From positions 1 to 36,510 of the forward strand of contig NZ_AFIE01000037.1 in the NCBI RefSeq assembly GCF_000214135.1: a DNA stretch of 36,510 bases, read 5' to 3'. Origin of the DNA: Acinetobacter sp. P8-3-8 (lineage in GTDB: Bacteria > Pseudomonadota > Gammaproteobacteria > Pseudomonadales > Moraxellaceae). The translations under genes and the position numbers were made by a program. Below, one piece after another: positions 6,695-16,229 of the stretch. Within the stretch, counting starts at the first letter, position 1. Every line of letters starts with the position of its first letter. The notes below the pieces were generated by a model, which saw only the letters and a list, made by a program, of their open reading frames with translations, was not told where the DNA came from and did not search any database.

Positions 6695-7363
6695 TTACGC
6701 GATATAACGTGTTGGATCTACGACACCTGCATCCATAAAGCCTTCTTTACGAAGACGGCAGCTATCGCATTTACCGCAAGCACGTCCTTGGTCATCTGCT
6801 TGGTAGCATGAAACCGTTTGGCTATAGTCTACGCCATGTTCCAAGCCTAAGCGTATTATATTCGCTTTGGATAAATGTAACAGAGGTGTTTCAAATTTAA
6901 GAGGTTTCCCTTCAACGCCGACTTTGGTTGCAAGGCGAGCCATGTTGGCAAAAGCTTCGATAAACTCAGGACGACAGTCAGGATATCCTGAATAATCAAC
7001 AGCATTGATACCAATGACGATTGCTTGAGCATCAAAAACTTCAGCAGCAGCAAGTGCATAAGATAAGAAAATGGTGTTACGTGCTGGAACATAAGTTACA
7101 GGAATACCATCAGTTTCATGATCAGGTACTTCAATGTTATGGTCTGTAAGTGCAGAACCACCTAAGTTACCCAAATCAATATTGATCACACGATGTTCAA
7201 CACCAGCACGTTTAGTTAATGCACGTGCTGCATCAAGTTCAGTGGTAGAACGTTGACCATACATGAAACTGAGAGCAATACATTCGTAGTTTGCTTGCGC
7301 CCAAGCCAAACAAGTTGTTGAGTCTAAACCGCCAGATAATAAGACAATGGCACGAGGGCGCAT
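6695..7363 (-). CDS. queC: 7-cyano-7-deazaguanine synthase QueC
   Basis: Converts 7-carboxy-7-deazaguanine and ammonia to preQ0 with two ATP, a step in queuosine biosynthesis; cytoplasmic. It is an N-type ATP pyrophosphatase with the PP-loop [14 protein letters not shown] at about residues 8-21. The C-terminal zinc site shows four cysteines in the [20 protein letters not shown] segment. The length of 222 residues is normal. The first possible start is GTG at 7369, but the ATG at 7363 is correctly spaced from the GGAGA site. It follows queE by about 55 bp on the same strand, and the two catalyse consecutive steps. The queuosine genes queD and folE are not in the window. Confidence 0.95.
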   Translation of the reverse strand: MRPRAIVLLSGGLDSTTCLAWAQANYECIALSFMYGQRSTTELDAARALTKRAGVEHRVINIDLGNLGGSALTDHNIEVPDHETDGIPVTYVPARNTIFLSYALAAAEVFDAQAIVIGINAVDYSGYPDCRPEFIEAFANMARLATKVGVEGKPLKFETPLLHLSKANIIRLGLEHGVDYSQTVSCYQADDQGRACGKCDSCRLRKEGFMDAGVVDPTRYIA

Positions 7364-7417
7364 ATTCACAGTCTCCGAAAAATTTATAAAATGAGGATGG
7401 TTAGGATAATGAGGAAA

Positions 7418-8128
7418 TTAACGACCAGTTTCGTCATTCCAAAGCAATTTATGTAATTGCAACTGAAAACGAACAGGGAGATGATCGTCTAAAATCCATT
7501 GTGCTAAATCACGTGCAATTTGTGGTAAACGCACAACGCCTTTTTCTACAGCAAAAGCAGGGGAGAACCATACTGTGCTGACTTTGTCATTTAAAGCATA
7601 TTGCTCAACTTGCTGTTTAGACCATTCATAGTCTTCACGATTACAAATGACAAATTTGATTTGATCATGTTGAGTTAGATGATCAAGATTACTGAGCAAA
7701 TTACGTGCGACTTCACCAGAAGTGGGTGTTTTTAAATCCAATACTTTTGAAATACGTGAGTCAACTTTAGATACATCTAAAGCGCCACTGGTTTCTAATG
7801 AAACGTCACAGCCTAGGTCTGCTAAACGTTGCAATAAATGCAAGGCATTGGGTTGTGCAAGGGGTTCGCCACCTGTTACACAAATATAAGGTGTTTTGTA
7901 ATCTAAAGTCGTTTGAATAATTTGATCTAAAGATTGACGTTCACCACCTTCAAAAGAATAAGTGGTATCGCAGTAGGTACAACGCAACGGACAACCTGTT
8001 AATCGAATAAAAACAGTCGGTAATCCTGCTGCATTGGCTTCACCTTGTAGAGAATAGAAAATCTCCGTAATACGTAGCCCCGCAGACGGATCAGAAACAG
8101 GAATAGTAGAAGTTCGGAGAGAGTTCAT
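7418..8128 (-). CDS. queE: 7-carboxy-7-deazaguanine synthase QueE
   Basis: Radical-SAM enzyme that contracts 6-carboxytetrahydropterin to 7-carboxy-7-deazaguanine, just upstream of QueC in the pathway. The [4Fe-4S] cysteines are C46, C50 and C53 in the CPLRCTYC motif (CxxxCxxC), and the SAM-binding glycines are in CVTGGEPLAQ. The substrate-binding segment FYSLQGEANAAG precedes them. The product is 236 residues from the ATG at 8128. A GTG four codons earlier (8140) is also open, but it has no better ribosome-binding site. It forms a unit with queC and the secreted protein gene. The dapD terminator lies just upstream, so it should have its own promoter. Confidence 0.94.
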   Translation of the reverse strand: MNSLRTSTIPVSDPSAGLRITEIFYSLQGEANAAGLPTVFIRLTGCPLRCTYCDTTYSFEGGERQSLDQIIQTTLDYKTPYICVTGGEPLAQPNALHLLQRLADLGCDVSLETSGALDVSKVDSRISKVLDLKTPTSGEVARNLLSNLDHLTQHDQIKFVICNREDYEWSKQQVEQYALNDKVSTVWFSPAFAVEKGVVRLPQIARDLAQWILDDHLPVRFQLQLHKLLWNDETGR

Positions 8129-8152
8129 AACATTTACCACAGTTTACAAAAT

Positions 8153-8187
8153 GAAAAATCTCTACGCTCAGTGATGAACGTAGAGAT
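8153..8187 (-). terminator. Rho-independent terminator of dapD
   Basis: A perfect 9-bp stem, ATCTCTACG at 8158-8166 with CGTAGAGAT at 8179-8187, has a 12-nt loop and is followed on the minus strand by TTTTC. It separates dapD from the queE unit. Confidence 0.75.
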
Positions 8188-8225
8188 GAGGAATGACTAA
8201 AGTTCCGCAATGAATAAATTAAAAC

Positions 8226-9047
8226 TTAGTCTTCGCGAAGAAGATCATTCAAACTTGTTTTTGCACGAGTTTGAGCATCTACTTTTTTCACGATAATTGC
8301 AGCATAAAGACTGTAAGTACCGCATTTAGAAGGGAGGCTACCAGCAACAACAACAGAACCCGCAGGTACACGACCATAATGGATTTCACCTGTTGCACGG
8401 TCATAAATCTTAGTTGATTGACCAATAAACACGCCCATTGAAATCACAGAACCTTCTTCAACGATTACGCCTTCAACAATTTCAGAACGTGCACCGATAA
8501 AGCAGTTGTCTTCAATAATGGTTGGGTTGGCTTGAAGTGGTTCAAGTACGCCACCAATACCTACACCGCCAGAAAGATGAACGTTTTTACCAATTTGCGC
8601 ACATGAACCAACAGTTGCCCATGTATCAACCATTGTGCCTTCATCTACATAAGCACCAATGTTGACATAAGATGGCATTAACACCACATTTTTTGCTTGG
8701 AAGCTACCTTTACGAGCAACAGCAGGGGGTACAACACGTACACCAGCAGCTTTAAACTGAGCATCAGTCCAGCCTGTAAATTTAGTGTCTACTTTGTCGT
8801 AGAAACGAAGATCGCATGACTCAATTGGTTTGTTGTCATTTAATTTAAATGACAACAACACCGCTTTTTTCAACCATTGATGAACAATCCATTCACCATC
8901 AATTTTTTCAGCTACACGAAGTGTACCATTATCTAAAGCAGCAATGGCTTCTTCAACAGCTTGGCGAACTTCAGCTGGGCAATCCGCAGCAGTAAAGTTG
9001 GCACGATTTTCAAACGCTTGTTCAATGATCGTTGAAAGCTGAGACAT
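8226..9047 (-). CDS. dapD: Tetrahydrodipicolinate N-succinyltransferase DapD
   Basis: Transfers succinyl from succinyl-CoA to tetrahydrodipicolinate in the succinylase branch of diaminopimelate/lysine synthesis; a cytoplasmic trimer. The N-terminal alpha-helical domain (about residues 1-100) is followed by left-handed parallel beta-helix hexapeptide repeats, visible as [42 protein letters not shown]-type spacing (written here only as a description: glycine and isoleucine/valine recur every six residues), then the C-terminal [14 protein letters not shown] segment. The length of 273 residues matches the family. A TTG start five codons upstream is open, but GGAAGGAAG sits ideally before the ATG at 9047. 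It appears to be a single gene ending in its own terminator. Confidence 0.96.
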   Translation of the reverse strand: MSQLSTIIEQAFENRANFTAADCPAEVRQAVEEAIAALDNGTLRVAEKIDGEWIVHQWLKKAVLLSFKLNDNKPIESCDLRFYDKVDTKFTGWTDAQFKAAGVRVVPPAVARKGSFQAKNVVLMPSYVNIGAYVDEGTMVDTWATVGSCAQIGKNVHLSGGVGIGGVLEPLQANPTIIEDNCFIGARSEIVEGVIVEEGSVISMGVFIGQSTKIYDRATGEIHYGRVPAGSVVVAGSLPSKCGTYSLYAAIIVKKVDAQTRAKTSLNDLLRED

Positions 9048-9263
9048 AATCTTCCTTCCCAAAAAATTTTTAAAGATTCTACACTAAATTGGAGTTAAAT
9101 TAGAGATAAAAACTAGTTTCAATCGGAAAAACTAATCTTAAACTTTAAAAGGACTTAAGCTTAAATAATTGATCGCTAAGATTTTCTTAATGTCAACTTG
9201 TTTAAAAGCAACAATTTATATTCATTTGTATCAAAAAATAACAAAAACCAATCAATTTAGCTA

Positions 9264-9292
9264 TTAATTGTGAAGAGCAAATAAAATATGAT
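9264..9292 (+). promoter_or_regulatory. Candidate carO promoter
   Basis: TATGAT at 9287-9292 makes a plausible -10 box, with a weak TTAATT at 9264-9269 seventeen bases upstream. The rest of the 305-bp gap between dapD and carO is AT-rich, and I see nothing else in it except the strong GAGGAG ribosome-binding site at 9341-9346. Confidence 0.35.
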
Positions 9293-9352
9293 GCTCCTGA
9301 GTCTAAACACATGAACGATTAAAGAACAAACTCTATTTTTGAGGAGATATAA

Positions 9353-10096
9353 ATGAAAGTGTTAAAACTAGCTGCGCTTACTGTTGCCTTTTCTGCTTCT
9401 ACTTTGGCAATGGCAGATGAAACCGTTGTAGATCAAGGTCGCGTATTTGAGGCAAATCAATTGATTCCTACTGGCGCTCGTCTTGAAGTAGGTACGACAG
9501 GTTATGGTGGTGCTTTACTTTGGACTGCAAACCCATATGTAGGTTTGGCTCTAGGTTATAACGGTGGCGATATTTCTTGGTCAGACGATTTATCTATCGA
9601 TGGCACTAAATACGACATGGATATGGACAACAACTTGACTTATTTGAATGCTGAAATTCGTCCTTGGGGTACAAGTCCGAACAGATGGGTTCAAGGTCTA
9701 TACGTTGCTGCCGGTGTAGGTTATGTTGATAGTAAATATGATTTGAAAAAATCTTTACATAACAGCAATGACACACTCAAAATTGATGGTAAAAACTACA
9801 ATGCACCAACAGGTGAAGGTAGCATCAAAGGGTCAGTAGATTATGATAACCAAATTGCTCCATACCTAGGTTTTGGTATTGCACCAAAAATCAATAAAAA
9901 CTGGGGCTTATTCGGTGAAGTCGGTGCTTACTATACAGGTAGCCCATCTGCTGACTTAACAGCAACAGGTTTACAAGAAGTTGGTGGTACAACTTCAGGT
10001 GCTTATGCTGCTGATCGTTTAGAGCAAAAAATCAATGACAAAGACAAATACAAATGGTTACCAGTAGGTAAAGTTGGTGTAAGTTACCACTGGTAA
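9353..10096 (+). CDS. carO: Outer-membrane channel CarO
   Basis: Beta-barrel outer-membrane protein of about 25-29 kDa, known in Acinetobacter as CarO. It takes part in uptake of ornithine and other basic amino acids, and its loss or variation has been linked to carbapenem susceptibility. The 247-residue product has a signal peptide (KVLKLAALTVAFSASTLAMA, cut after about residue 21). It then shows the family-typical GARLEVGTTGYGGALLW, NPYVGLALGYNGGDISW, YLNAEIRPWG, IAPYLGFGIAPKI and a C-terminal KVGVSYHW, ending in an aromatic residue as barrels require. The frame is intact with no insertion. The ribosome-binding site GAGGAG is strong. A bidirectional terminator separates it from the convergent porin gene. 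Confidence 0.93.
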   Translation: MKVLKLAALTVAFSASTLAMADETVVDQGRVFEANQLIPTGARLEVGTTGYGGALLWTANPYVGLALGYNGGDISWSDDLSIDGTKYDMDMDNNLTYLNAEIRPWGTSPNRWVQGLYVAAGVGYVDSKYDLKKSLHNSNDTLKIDGKNYNAPTGEGSIKGSVDYDNQIAPYLGFGIAPKINKNWGLFGEVGAYYTGSPSADLTATGLQEVGGTTSGAYAADRLEQKINDKDKYKWLPVGKVGVSYHW

Positions 10097-10113
10097 TTGA
10101 TTTAAAATCAAAT

Positions 10114-10139
10114 AAAAAACGAGCTTCGGCTCGTTTTTT
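10114..10139 (+). terminator. Bidirectional rho-independent terminator between carO and the FadL-like gene
   Basis: AAAAAACGAGC at 10114-10124 and GCTCGTTTTTT at 10129-10139 form an 11-bp stem around a TTCG tetraloop. The A-run on the left and T-run on the right allow use from both directions. Confidence 0.93.
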
Positions 10140-10250
10140 ATTTTGTAAAGATTTTATTGCAGTTAAATTATTGCAATAAATTTGCTTTGCCATAACATAA
10201 TTGGATCATCATTTAGTTCTATTTTTTAATCATTTCATCTTAAAAGAAAT

Positions 10251-11474
10251 TTAAAAGAAATAGCCTATTTTAATCCCATGTGCAAAAGCATTGTTATTTG
10301 AAACTGCTGATAATGTTCCATTTTGAGTAATGGCATTGGTGGTATCGAGTTTTTTAACATCCGCTTTATTAAATTTGAAATATTTTAATCCATAGGCAAT
10401 AAAACTATTTTTATGGAACTTGTATAAACCCGCTAAACCCAATGCATAAAATCCATCAGATGGGTTGACGGTGCTGGCTGGATTACCAGCTCCAGAATCC
10501 CAAGAAACATCTGTTAAGCCTAACCAACGATCAGCAAATTGATGAGCAAGTCCTAATTTCGCAGACCATTGATCTGTATTGTAATCAATTAAATTAAACG
10601 GTTTGATCAAATCTGGATATTGCTGAACAGCCAAATCGACTACTGCACCAAACTGCCGAGGTTGAATTTCAAAATCTTTCCAATTGACCCATCTTAAACT
10701 GCTATAGAGCACATTTTTAGGCGTTAAACCTGTCTGAAAATCTAAACTGACAGATTGTGGTGTGGTGATGTCTGTTTTAGCTGAAGGAATAACACTCAAA
10801 GCTTGATCGAAAATATCTTCAGTTACAGCCGATTGGTGTTTGATTTTAGAGCGATAGGTGATTGCAGTTTTTAAAGCATATTCTGGAATTTGATAACTTA
10901 AACCAGCTAACCAGCCATGACCTGAGCTCTCTTTAAATTTGGCTTGATAACCACTCATAACAGAGTAACTTGGCCCAAAAACATCAAGTTCCCCTTCAAA
11001 CTGTTGATAAACAGCGCCTGTATAAATATTCCAGTTTAAAGTCGGTTGATATCCAACAAGCATCGAAAGGTTTTCACTTTTAAAATTTAAGTGAGTCGAT
11101 TCGATGGTTTGCCGTCCAAAATTGGATTGTGGGCGGTAGTCATAACTTAGATCTACACCATAGGGTTGGTCGTAAATAACACCAAAGGAAATTTGTGGAT
11201 GAATTTGGAGTTTCGCTGTCGCATTGACGAAATGATAGTCATCGACGAGGTTTCCAGTCGAAAAATCATGTACCCCTATTTGTTGTAGTGCTTGCTGATT
11301 TTGGACTTGTCCCGAAACATCGGCATATAGTTCAGCATATGAAAGTTCTACATAATTATTTGATTCTAAAAAAGGTAAAATGGATTGATCAGATTTTTCT
11401 ATTGCTGCCGCGTAGCTGAAAATAGGAATAATAAAGCTACTACCCAGTGCAATTTTTAAAAAAGGTGTTTTCAT
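10251..11474 (-). CDS. FadL/OmpP1/TodX-family outer-membrane transporter
   Basis: Predicted outer-membrane beta-barrel for hydrophobic substrates such as long-chain fatty acids or aromatic hydrocarbons; the actual substrate is unknown. The 407-residue product begins with a signal peptide (KTPFLKIALGSSFIIPIFSYAAA). Family features include alternating amphipathic strands, DYRPQSNFGRQTIESTHLNFK, SMLVGYQPTLNWNIYTGAVYQ, the segment QSVSLDFQTGLTPKNVLYSSLRWVNWKDFEI typical of FadL members, and a C-terminal FAHGIKIGYFF ending in Phe. It is shorter in its N-terminal plug than E. coli FadL. The longest frame starts at 11492, but GGGAGGA before the ATG at 11474 decides the start. It is convergent with carO and appears to be a single gene. 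Confidence 0.87.
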   Translation of the reverse strand: MKTPFLKIALGSSFIIPIFSYAAAIEKSDQSILPFLESNNYVELSYAELYADVSGQVQNQQALQQIGVHDFSTGNLVDDYHFVNATAKLQIHPQISFGVIYDQPYGVDLSYDYRPQSNFGRQTIESTHLNFKSENLSMLVGYQPTLNWNIYTGAVYQQFEGELDVFGPSYSVMSGYQAKFKESSGHGWLAGLSYQIPEYALKTAITYRSKIKHQSAVTEDIFDQALSVIPSAKTDITTPQSVSLDFQTGLTPKNVLYSSLRWVNWKDFEIQPRQFGAVVDLAVQQYPDLIKPFNLIDYNTDQWSAKLGLAHQFADRWLGLTDVSWDSGAGNPASTVNPSDGFYALGLAGLYKFHKNSFIAYGLKYFKFNKADVKKLDTTNAITQNGTLSAVSNNNAFAHGIKIGYFF

Positions 11475-11651
11475 ATATCCTCCCAAACCCATAATTAAGT
11501 AGATTTGCTTGGTGATTTTTGACTATTTGTTGAATCCGATCATAAATAATAGTAAAAATGAAGAATTAAACAAAATGGCTAATTTTTCTACATTTGATCT
11601 GTTCTGTATTTTTTTGTCAATAAAAACTGCGAGTTTTATCATGTATTTATA

Positions 11652-11680
11652 GCAAAAAGGGGCAGAAGCCCCTTATTTTT
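11652..11680 (-). terminator. Terminator at the end of the cys unit
   Basis: AAGGGGC at 11657-11663 pairs with GCCCCTT at 11668-11674 over an AGAA loop. The minus-strand reading continues with TTTTTTGC, and the plus-strand reading with ATTTTT, so it can act both ways. It lies about 50 bp past the cysB-like stop. Confidence 0.85.
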
Positions 11681-11728
11681 AATTTTTACTAAACATTAAA
11701 ATTTAGATTGTGAAGTCAGCCTTTTTAA

Positions 11729-12658
11729 CTAGTCATCAGGATAAGCAATTTTCTTTAACGCTTTAATATCTGCTTCAGGAGAGCACAGTGAAATAAATTC
11801 ATAACCATAACCACGGAGTAAGTGACCTTTGCGCACAGCAATCCATGTAGTGTTTAAACCAAAAATATCAGTATTGATTTGTTTTAAACGATGGTCACGT
11901 TCTAAGTCATAAGCCACGTCATTGACAATACCGACCCCCATGCCAAGTTCTACATAGGTTTTGATTACATCGGCATCGAGTGCAGACATTACAATATCAA
12001 CATCAAGATGGGCTTCTTCAAAGGCTTTATCGATCTTTGAACGTCCTGTAAAACCACCGTGATAGGTAATGATTGGATATTCAGCAAGTTTTTCTAAAGT
12101 AATCTCTTTAGGATCAATCTTAGTTAAAGGATGATCTTGCGGCGTAATAATGCTGTGTTTCCAGTTATAAAATGGAACACTGCCTAGATTGTCTTCGGTC
12201 GTCAAAGATTCAGTTGCAATACCAATATCTGCAAGGCCTAAAAGCAACATTTCAGAAATTTCAACAGGGCTGGCTTGTTGTAGAATCAAATGTACTTTGG
12301 GAAATGCTTTTTTAAACAAATTAACAATCGGTGGTAACACATATCGAGCTTGGGTATGTGTAGTTGCAATCGTCAATGTCCCCTCATCAACTTTATTAAA
12401 GTCATCTGCAAGACGTTTAATATTGTCCGCATCAATTAACATACGTTCAACAATACTGAGTAAAGCTTGCCCTGGTTCAGTTAAACCCAATAGACGTTTA
12501 CCTTTACGTACAAACAGTTGCACACCTAACTCATCTTCCAAGTCTTTAATGTGTTTACTTACACCAGATTGAGAGGTGTAAAGTGCTGCAGAAGCTTCTG
12601 TTAAATTATAATTTTGACGAACTGTTTCGCGGATAATGCGTAATTGCTGAAAGTTCAT
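11729..12658 (-). CDS. cysB: CysB-like LysR-family regulator
   Basis: Transcriptional activator of sulfate assimilation, normally responding to O- or N-acetylserine and antagonised by sulfide or thiosulfate. The 309-residue product begins MNFQQLRIIRETV, followed by the helix-turn-helix around residues 18-40 (EASAALYTSQSGVSKHIKDLEDEL), very close to CysB/Cbl proteins (YTSQ-G-SK--- and LEDELG). The effector domain follows with THTQARYVLPPIVNLFKKAFP, a CysB hallmark where threonine and glutamine residues line the ligand pocket. It sits 54 bp after cysA in the same direction, so it may be the last gene of the sulfate transport unit or have its own promoter in the short gap. GAGG lies before the ATG. 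A Cbl-type paralogue cannot be excluded. Confidence 0.9.
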   Translation of the reverse strand: MNFQQLRIIRETVRQNYNLTEASAALYTSQSGVSKHIKDLEDELGVQLFVRKGKRLLGLTEPGQALLSIVERMLIDADNIKRLADDFNKVDEGTLTIATTHTQARYVLPPIVNLFKKAFPKVHLILQQASPVEISEMLLLGLADIGIATESLTTEDNLGSVPFYNWKHSIITPQDHPLTKIDPKEITLEKLAEYPIITYHGGFTGRSKIDKAFEEAHLDVDIVMSALDADVIKTYVELGMGVGIVNDVAYDLERDHRLKQINTDIFGLNTTWIAVRKGHLLRGYGYEFISLCSPEADIKALKKIAYPDD

Positions 12659-12679
12659 TTTGTTCGATACCTCAATGGC

Positions 12680-12703
12680 GGATGAGCATTCAATCGCTCA
12701 TCC
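12680..12703 (-). other. Hairpin between cysA and cysB
   Basis: A perfect 8-bp stem, GGATGAGC at 12680-12687 with GCTCATCC at 12696-12703, has an 8-nt loop. No T-run follows on the minus strand, so it is more likely a transcript-processing or attenuating structure, or an operator dyad, than a simple terminator. Confidence 0.55.
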
Positions 12704-12712
12704 AATCGTCGT

Positions 12713-13774
12713 TTATGCGACTTGATTTTCAAATAGGTGAAGTGTAGATGCACTTACCCAAACAGTTTGATTTGGTCTAAATTGATGTAATTTTGCTTCT
12801 TCAGGATTTAAAGCAATTTCAATCAGTTGTCCTTGACGATCCTGTAATTCTGCCATGACTTTACCCGCAATCCAAACTTCACGTAAAAAAGTGGCTTGAA
12901 TTGCATTTTCAGTCGGTTGTGCATGAATTTTTAACTCATTTGGGCGAGCAAAGGCGATCACTTTACCGTCAGCTGTATTTCGAGCAGAGGGAAGTTGGAT
13001 ACGATCTTCACCAATTTGGATAATACCTTGATGATTTTCACCTTCAAAACGATTGGCTTGCCCGAGAAAATCAAATACAAACGGTGTCGCAGGTTTTTCA
13101 TAAACTTCACGAGGTGAACCAATTTGTTCAATATCACCTTTATTCATCACCACAATCTGATCCGCAACTTCAAGGGCTTCTTCTTGGTCATGTGTCACGA
13201 ATATAGACGTGATATGCAACTCATCATGTAAGGTACGTAACCAACGGCGCAGTTCTTTACGAACTTTGGCATCCAGTGCGCCAAAAGGTTCATCTAAAAG
13301 TAAAACACGAGGTTCAACAGCCAAAGCACGAGCAAGTGCAATACGTTGACGTTGTCCACCTGAAAGTTGTGCAGGATAACGATCCGCCAAGAAGCCGAGT
13401 TGAACTAAATCCAGTAAACGAGTCACACGCTTTTTAATTTCAGCTTCATTTGGACGAGTCGCACGAGGGCGTACACGCAAACCGAATGCAACATTGTCAT
13501 AGACAGTCATATGGCGGAACAAAGCATAATGTTGGAATACAAAACCGACTTGACGTTCACGTACGTGAATTTGGGTAGCATCCGTTCCTTCAAGAATCAC
13601 TTGTCCACGATCTGCCGATTCCAAACCTGCAATAATACGTAATAGTGTTGTTTTACCACAACCTGATGGACCAAGTAACGCAACCAATTGACCATCTGGA
13701 AAATCGAGAGAGATATTTTTAAGTGCATGGAATGCACCGAAGTTTTTTTCAATATTTTTAACTTGAATACTCAT
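12713..13774 (-). CDS. cysA: Sulfate/thiosulfate ABC transporter ATP-binding protein CysA
   Basis: ATPase subunit energising sulfate import, docking on CysT and CysW at the inner membrane. The 353-residue product shows Walker [10 protein letters not shown] at residues 35-43, the signature LSGGQRQR, Walker [13 protein letters not shown] and the switch histidine in [10 protein letters not shown]-terminal TOBE-like regulatory part from about residue 240 follows ([30 protein letters not shown]). The ATG at 13774 has the AAGGA site at proper spacing; the one at 13780 touches it. It is 9 bp after cysW and clearly in the same operon. The length is typical. Confidence 0.96.
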   Translation of the reverse strand: MSIQVKNIEKNFGAFHALKNISLDFPDGQLVALLGPSGCGKTTLLRIIAGLESADRGQVILEGTDATQIHVRERQVGFVFQHYALFRHMTVYDNVAFGLRVRPRATRPNEAEIKKRVTRLLDLVQLGFLADRYPAQLSGGQRQRIALARALAVEPRVLLLDEPFGALDAKVRKELRRWLRTLHDELHITSIFVTHDQEEALEVADQIVVMNKGDIEQIGSPREVYEKPATPFVFDFLGQANRFEGENHQGIIQIGEDRIQLPSARNTADGKVIAFARPNELKIHAQPTENAIQATFLREVWIAGKVMAELQDRQGQLIEIALNPEEAKLHQFRPNQTVWVSASTLHLFENQVA

Positions 13775-13783
13775 GGTCATTCC

Positions 13784-14677
13784 TTAAGAAATTGTAGATT
13801 CTTTATTTTCACGGTTTTGTTTTTCTTGGCGAAATTCAACCCATGTTTTTAAAATCAAAGTGAAAATTGCCAACAATGCTAACAGTGAAGACACTGCAAA
13901 TGCTGCACTAAAGGTATATTCGTTATATAAAATTTCAACATGTAATGGCAGGGTGTTGGTTTCACCACGAATGTGACCTGATACGACTGATACCGCACCA
14001 AACTCACCCATTGCACGTGCATTACATAAGATCACACCGTAAATTAAACCCCATTTGATATTTGGAAGCGTAACTTTCCAAAAGGTTTGCCAACCTGATG
14101 CACCCAATACAATTGCAGCTTCTTCTTCCTCTGTACCTTGTGCTTCCATTAAAGGAATCAATTCACGGGCAACAAAAGGTACGGTAATAAATACAGTCGC
14201 TAATACAATGGCAGGTGTTGCATACAGGATTTTAATGTCATGATCCATTAACCATCCACCGAACCAGCCTTGTGAGCCGAAAATCAATACCAGCATCAAA
14301 CCTGCAATAACAGGAGATACCGAAAAGGGGGTATCAATAATAGTGGTGAGAATTGATTTTCCACGGAAGTTAAACTTCGCTACACACCACGCTGCTGCTA
14401 CACCAAAAACCACATTTAATGGTACTGCAATCGCTGCTGTTAATAAGGTTAATTTGACTGCTGATAAAGTATCAGGATTGACCAAAGCTTCGAAGTAAAC
14501 TGATACACCTTGTTTAAAGGCTTCAACAAAAACCAGAATTAATGGCAGTATTAAACAGCTTAAGAAAAAGATTAGGGCAATGGTAATTAATGTATAACGA
14601 ACCCAAGTTGGCTCACGTGTTGCATCACGAGATTGCAACTTTATGGCTAGGGCATTGCTGTTGGTATTTAAGCTCAT
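13784..14677 (-). CDS. cysW: Sulfate ABC transporter permease CysW
   Basis: Inner-membrane permease pairing with CysT to form the sulfate channel. The 297-residue product has six hydrophobic segments. The ABC-permease EAA loop appears as [28 protein letters not shown], followed by [27 protein letters not shown], a CysW hallmark. The open frame extends upstream to 14710, but the ATG at 14677 overlaps the cysT stop in an ATGA junction and is preceded by GGGAG, showing translational coupling. Confidence 0.95.
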   Translation of the reverse strand: MSLNTNSNALAIKLQSRDATREPTWVRYTLITIALIFFLSCLILPLILVFVEAFKQGVSVYFEALVNPDTLSAVKLTLLTAAIAVPLNVVFGVAAAWCVAKFNFRGKSILTTIIDTPFSVSPVIAGLMLVLIFGSQGWFGGWLMDHDIKILYATPAIVLATVFITVPFVARELIPLMEAQGTEEEEAAIVLGASGWQTFWKVTLPNIKWGLIYGVILCNARAMGEFGAVSVVSGHIRGETNTLPLHVEILYNEYTFSAAFAVSSLLALLAIFTLILKTWVEFRQEKQNRENKESTIS

Positions 14678-15507
14678 CGTGCTGTTCTCCCTGTGCGGCG
14701 ACTTGCCCATGCCTGTACTAAATTAATTAAGAACAAGATAAAGAAAGAAATAACCAACATCACAACGGCAATCGTGGTCGCACCTGCATAATCATATTCT
14801 TCTAAACGGGAAATAATCATCAATGGTGCAATTTCAGTTTCAAATGGCTGATTCCCTGCAATGAAAATTACTGAACCATATTCTCCAACACCACGTGCAA
14901 ATGCCAATGCAAATCCAGTCAATAATGCAGGCAGCAAAATCGGTAGGATAATTTTAGTCACGATTTGCAAACGATTCGCACCAAGAGCCGAAGCGGCTTC
15001 TTCTAACTCAGTTTCCAAATCACTTAATACAGGCTGTACAGTACGAACGACAAATGGAATACCAATAAAAATCAAGGCTAAAGTAATACCAATCGGGGTA
15101 TATGCGACTTTGATTCCAAGTGGTTCAAGATATTGACCAATCCAACCTGTAGGTGCGTATAGCGAAGTTAATGCAATACCTGCAACTGCGGTGGGTAGAG
15201 CAAAGGGTAAATCAACCAAAGCATCTACAATACGTTTGCCTGGGAATGAATAACGAACTAAGCACCAAGCTAATAACAAACCAAAAACCACATTGATCAA
15301 AGCCGCAACGATGGCTGTACTAAAACTGAGTTGTAATGATTTTAAAATACGCTCTGAGCTGATGATTTCCCAAAAACCATCCCAGCCTACACCGAGTGAT
15401 TTGATAAAAACAGCTGATAATGGAATCAGAACAATTAAAGATAAATACGCTAGGGTGAAGCCTAGTGAAAGACCAAATCCTGGCAGCACTCGGGATCGCT
15501 GCGACAT
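14674..15507 (-). CDS. cysT: Sulfate ABC transporter permease CysT (CysU)
   Basis: Inner-membrane permease half of the sulfate importer, 277 residues, with about six membrane segments. The EAA loop is visible in [32 protein letters not shown]. It is followed by [29 protein letters not shown], typical of CysT. The stop codon overlaps the cysW start by four bases (ATGA). GAGGAG before the ATG supports the start. The gap of 82 bp to the preceding alpha/beta hydrolase gene shows no terminator, so the cluster probably reads as one operon from sbp. Confidence 0.95.
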   Translation of the reverse strand: MSQRSRVLPGFGLSLGFTLAYLSLIVLIPLSAVFIKSLGVGWDGFWEIISSERILKSLQLSFSTAIVAALINVVFGLLLAWCLVRYSFPGKRIVDALVDLPFALPTAVAGIALTSLYAPTGWIGQYLEPLGIKVAYTPIGITLALIFIGIPFVVRTVQPVLSDLETELEEAASALGANRLQIVTKIILPILLPALLTGFALAFARGVGEYGSVIFIAGNQPFETEIAPLMIISRLEEYDYAGATTIAVVMLVISFFILFLINLVQAWASRRTGRTAR

Positions 15508-15589
15508 GATGACTCCTCAAAAGAGAGAAAGCTTATTGAAATCAATAAGCAAAATTAAAATGAATTGGGCAAAGCTTAAGAGGCATCAA

Positions 15590-16195
15590 TTAAAATGCAA
15601 ATTTAAAAAACAACTTTTTGATATCAGGTTTATTGATAACAGCATGTTTTTTCTCAGAAATGATGTAATTGAAAATTTCTGGGAAAGGGCCAAAACCTGA
15701 TGCAACATTAATATGTCCAACTTTTCCAAGATTAATTGGCTTGATTTTCCAAGCTGCTGCAAGCGCATTCACTTCATCAAAAGCAAACCAAGGATCATCT
15801 TCACTGATAAGCATTGTGGTTGGGACAGGTGCTTTTAAGCCATAAAAATAACTTTGGTAATCGCCAATGCTGTCCGTTGCAAATCCATTTGCGCCGAAAC
15901 GCTTAGGATTTGCTGGAGCAACCAAAATCAGTTTTTTAACTTTTTGAGCGAGTTCAGGAGCTTCATTCAAAGCAGCAAGACTGGTTAAACAACCAAAGCT
16001 ATGTGCAACAATTTGAATTTGATCATCCGTTGCTTCTAATACTTTGATCAGTTCTTTCACCCATTGTTTAAGAATGGGCTTATTCCAGTTTTGCTGTTGT
16101 ACACGAGTACGGTGTTGTAATTGATTTTCCAACCAAGATTGCCAGTGAGTTTTATCACTTCCGCCAACACCGGGAACAATAACTGTATGTACCAT
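15590..16195 (-). CDS. RBBP9/YdeN-family serine hydrolase (alpha/beta fold)
   Basis: Small cytoplasmic alpha/beta hydrolase, 201 residues. The N-terminus has TVIVPGVGGSDKTHWQSWLE, the family's first strand and oxyanion region. The nucleophile is S66 in the elbow AHSFG, the acid is probably in SEDDPWF, and the histidine is in KVGHINVASGFGPFPE, a pattern characteristic of RBBP9/YdeN proteins. The longest frame begins at a TTG at 16213, but AGGAG precedes the ATG at 16195. The gene sits between sbp and cysT, 34 bp after sbp, so it is embedded in the sulfate uptake operon. No role in sulfur metabolism is known to me for this family; release of sulfur-containing esters or thioesters would be speculation. 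Confidence 0.85.
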   Translation of the reverse strand: MVHTVIVPGVGGSDKTHWQSWLENQLQHRTRVQQQNWNKPILKQWVKELIKVLEATDDQIQIVAHSFGCLTSLAALNEAPELAQKVKKLILVAPANPKRFGANGFATDSIGDYQSYFYGLKAPVPTTMLISEDDPWFAFDEVNALAAAWKIKPINLGKVGHINVASGFGPFPEIFNYIISEKKHAVINKPDIKKLFFKFAF

Positions 16196-16229
16196 GAGAG
16201 CACTCCTGTCCAAGACTCTTAGTTAATGA

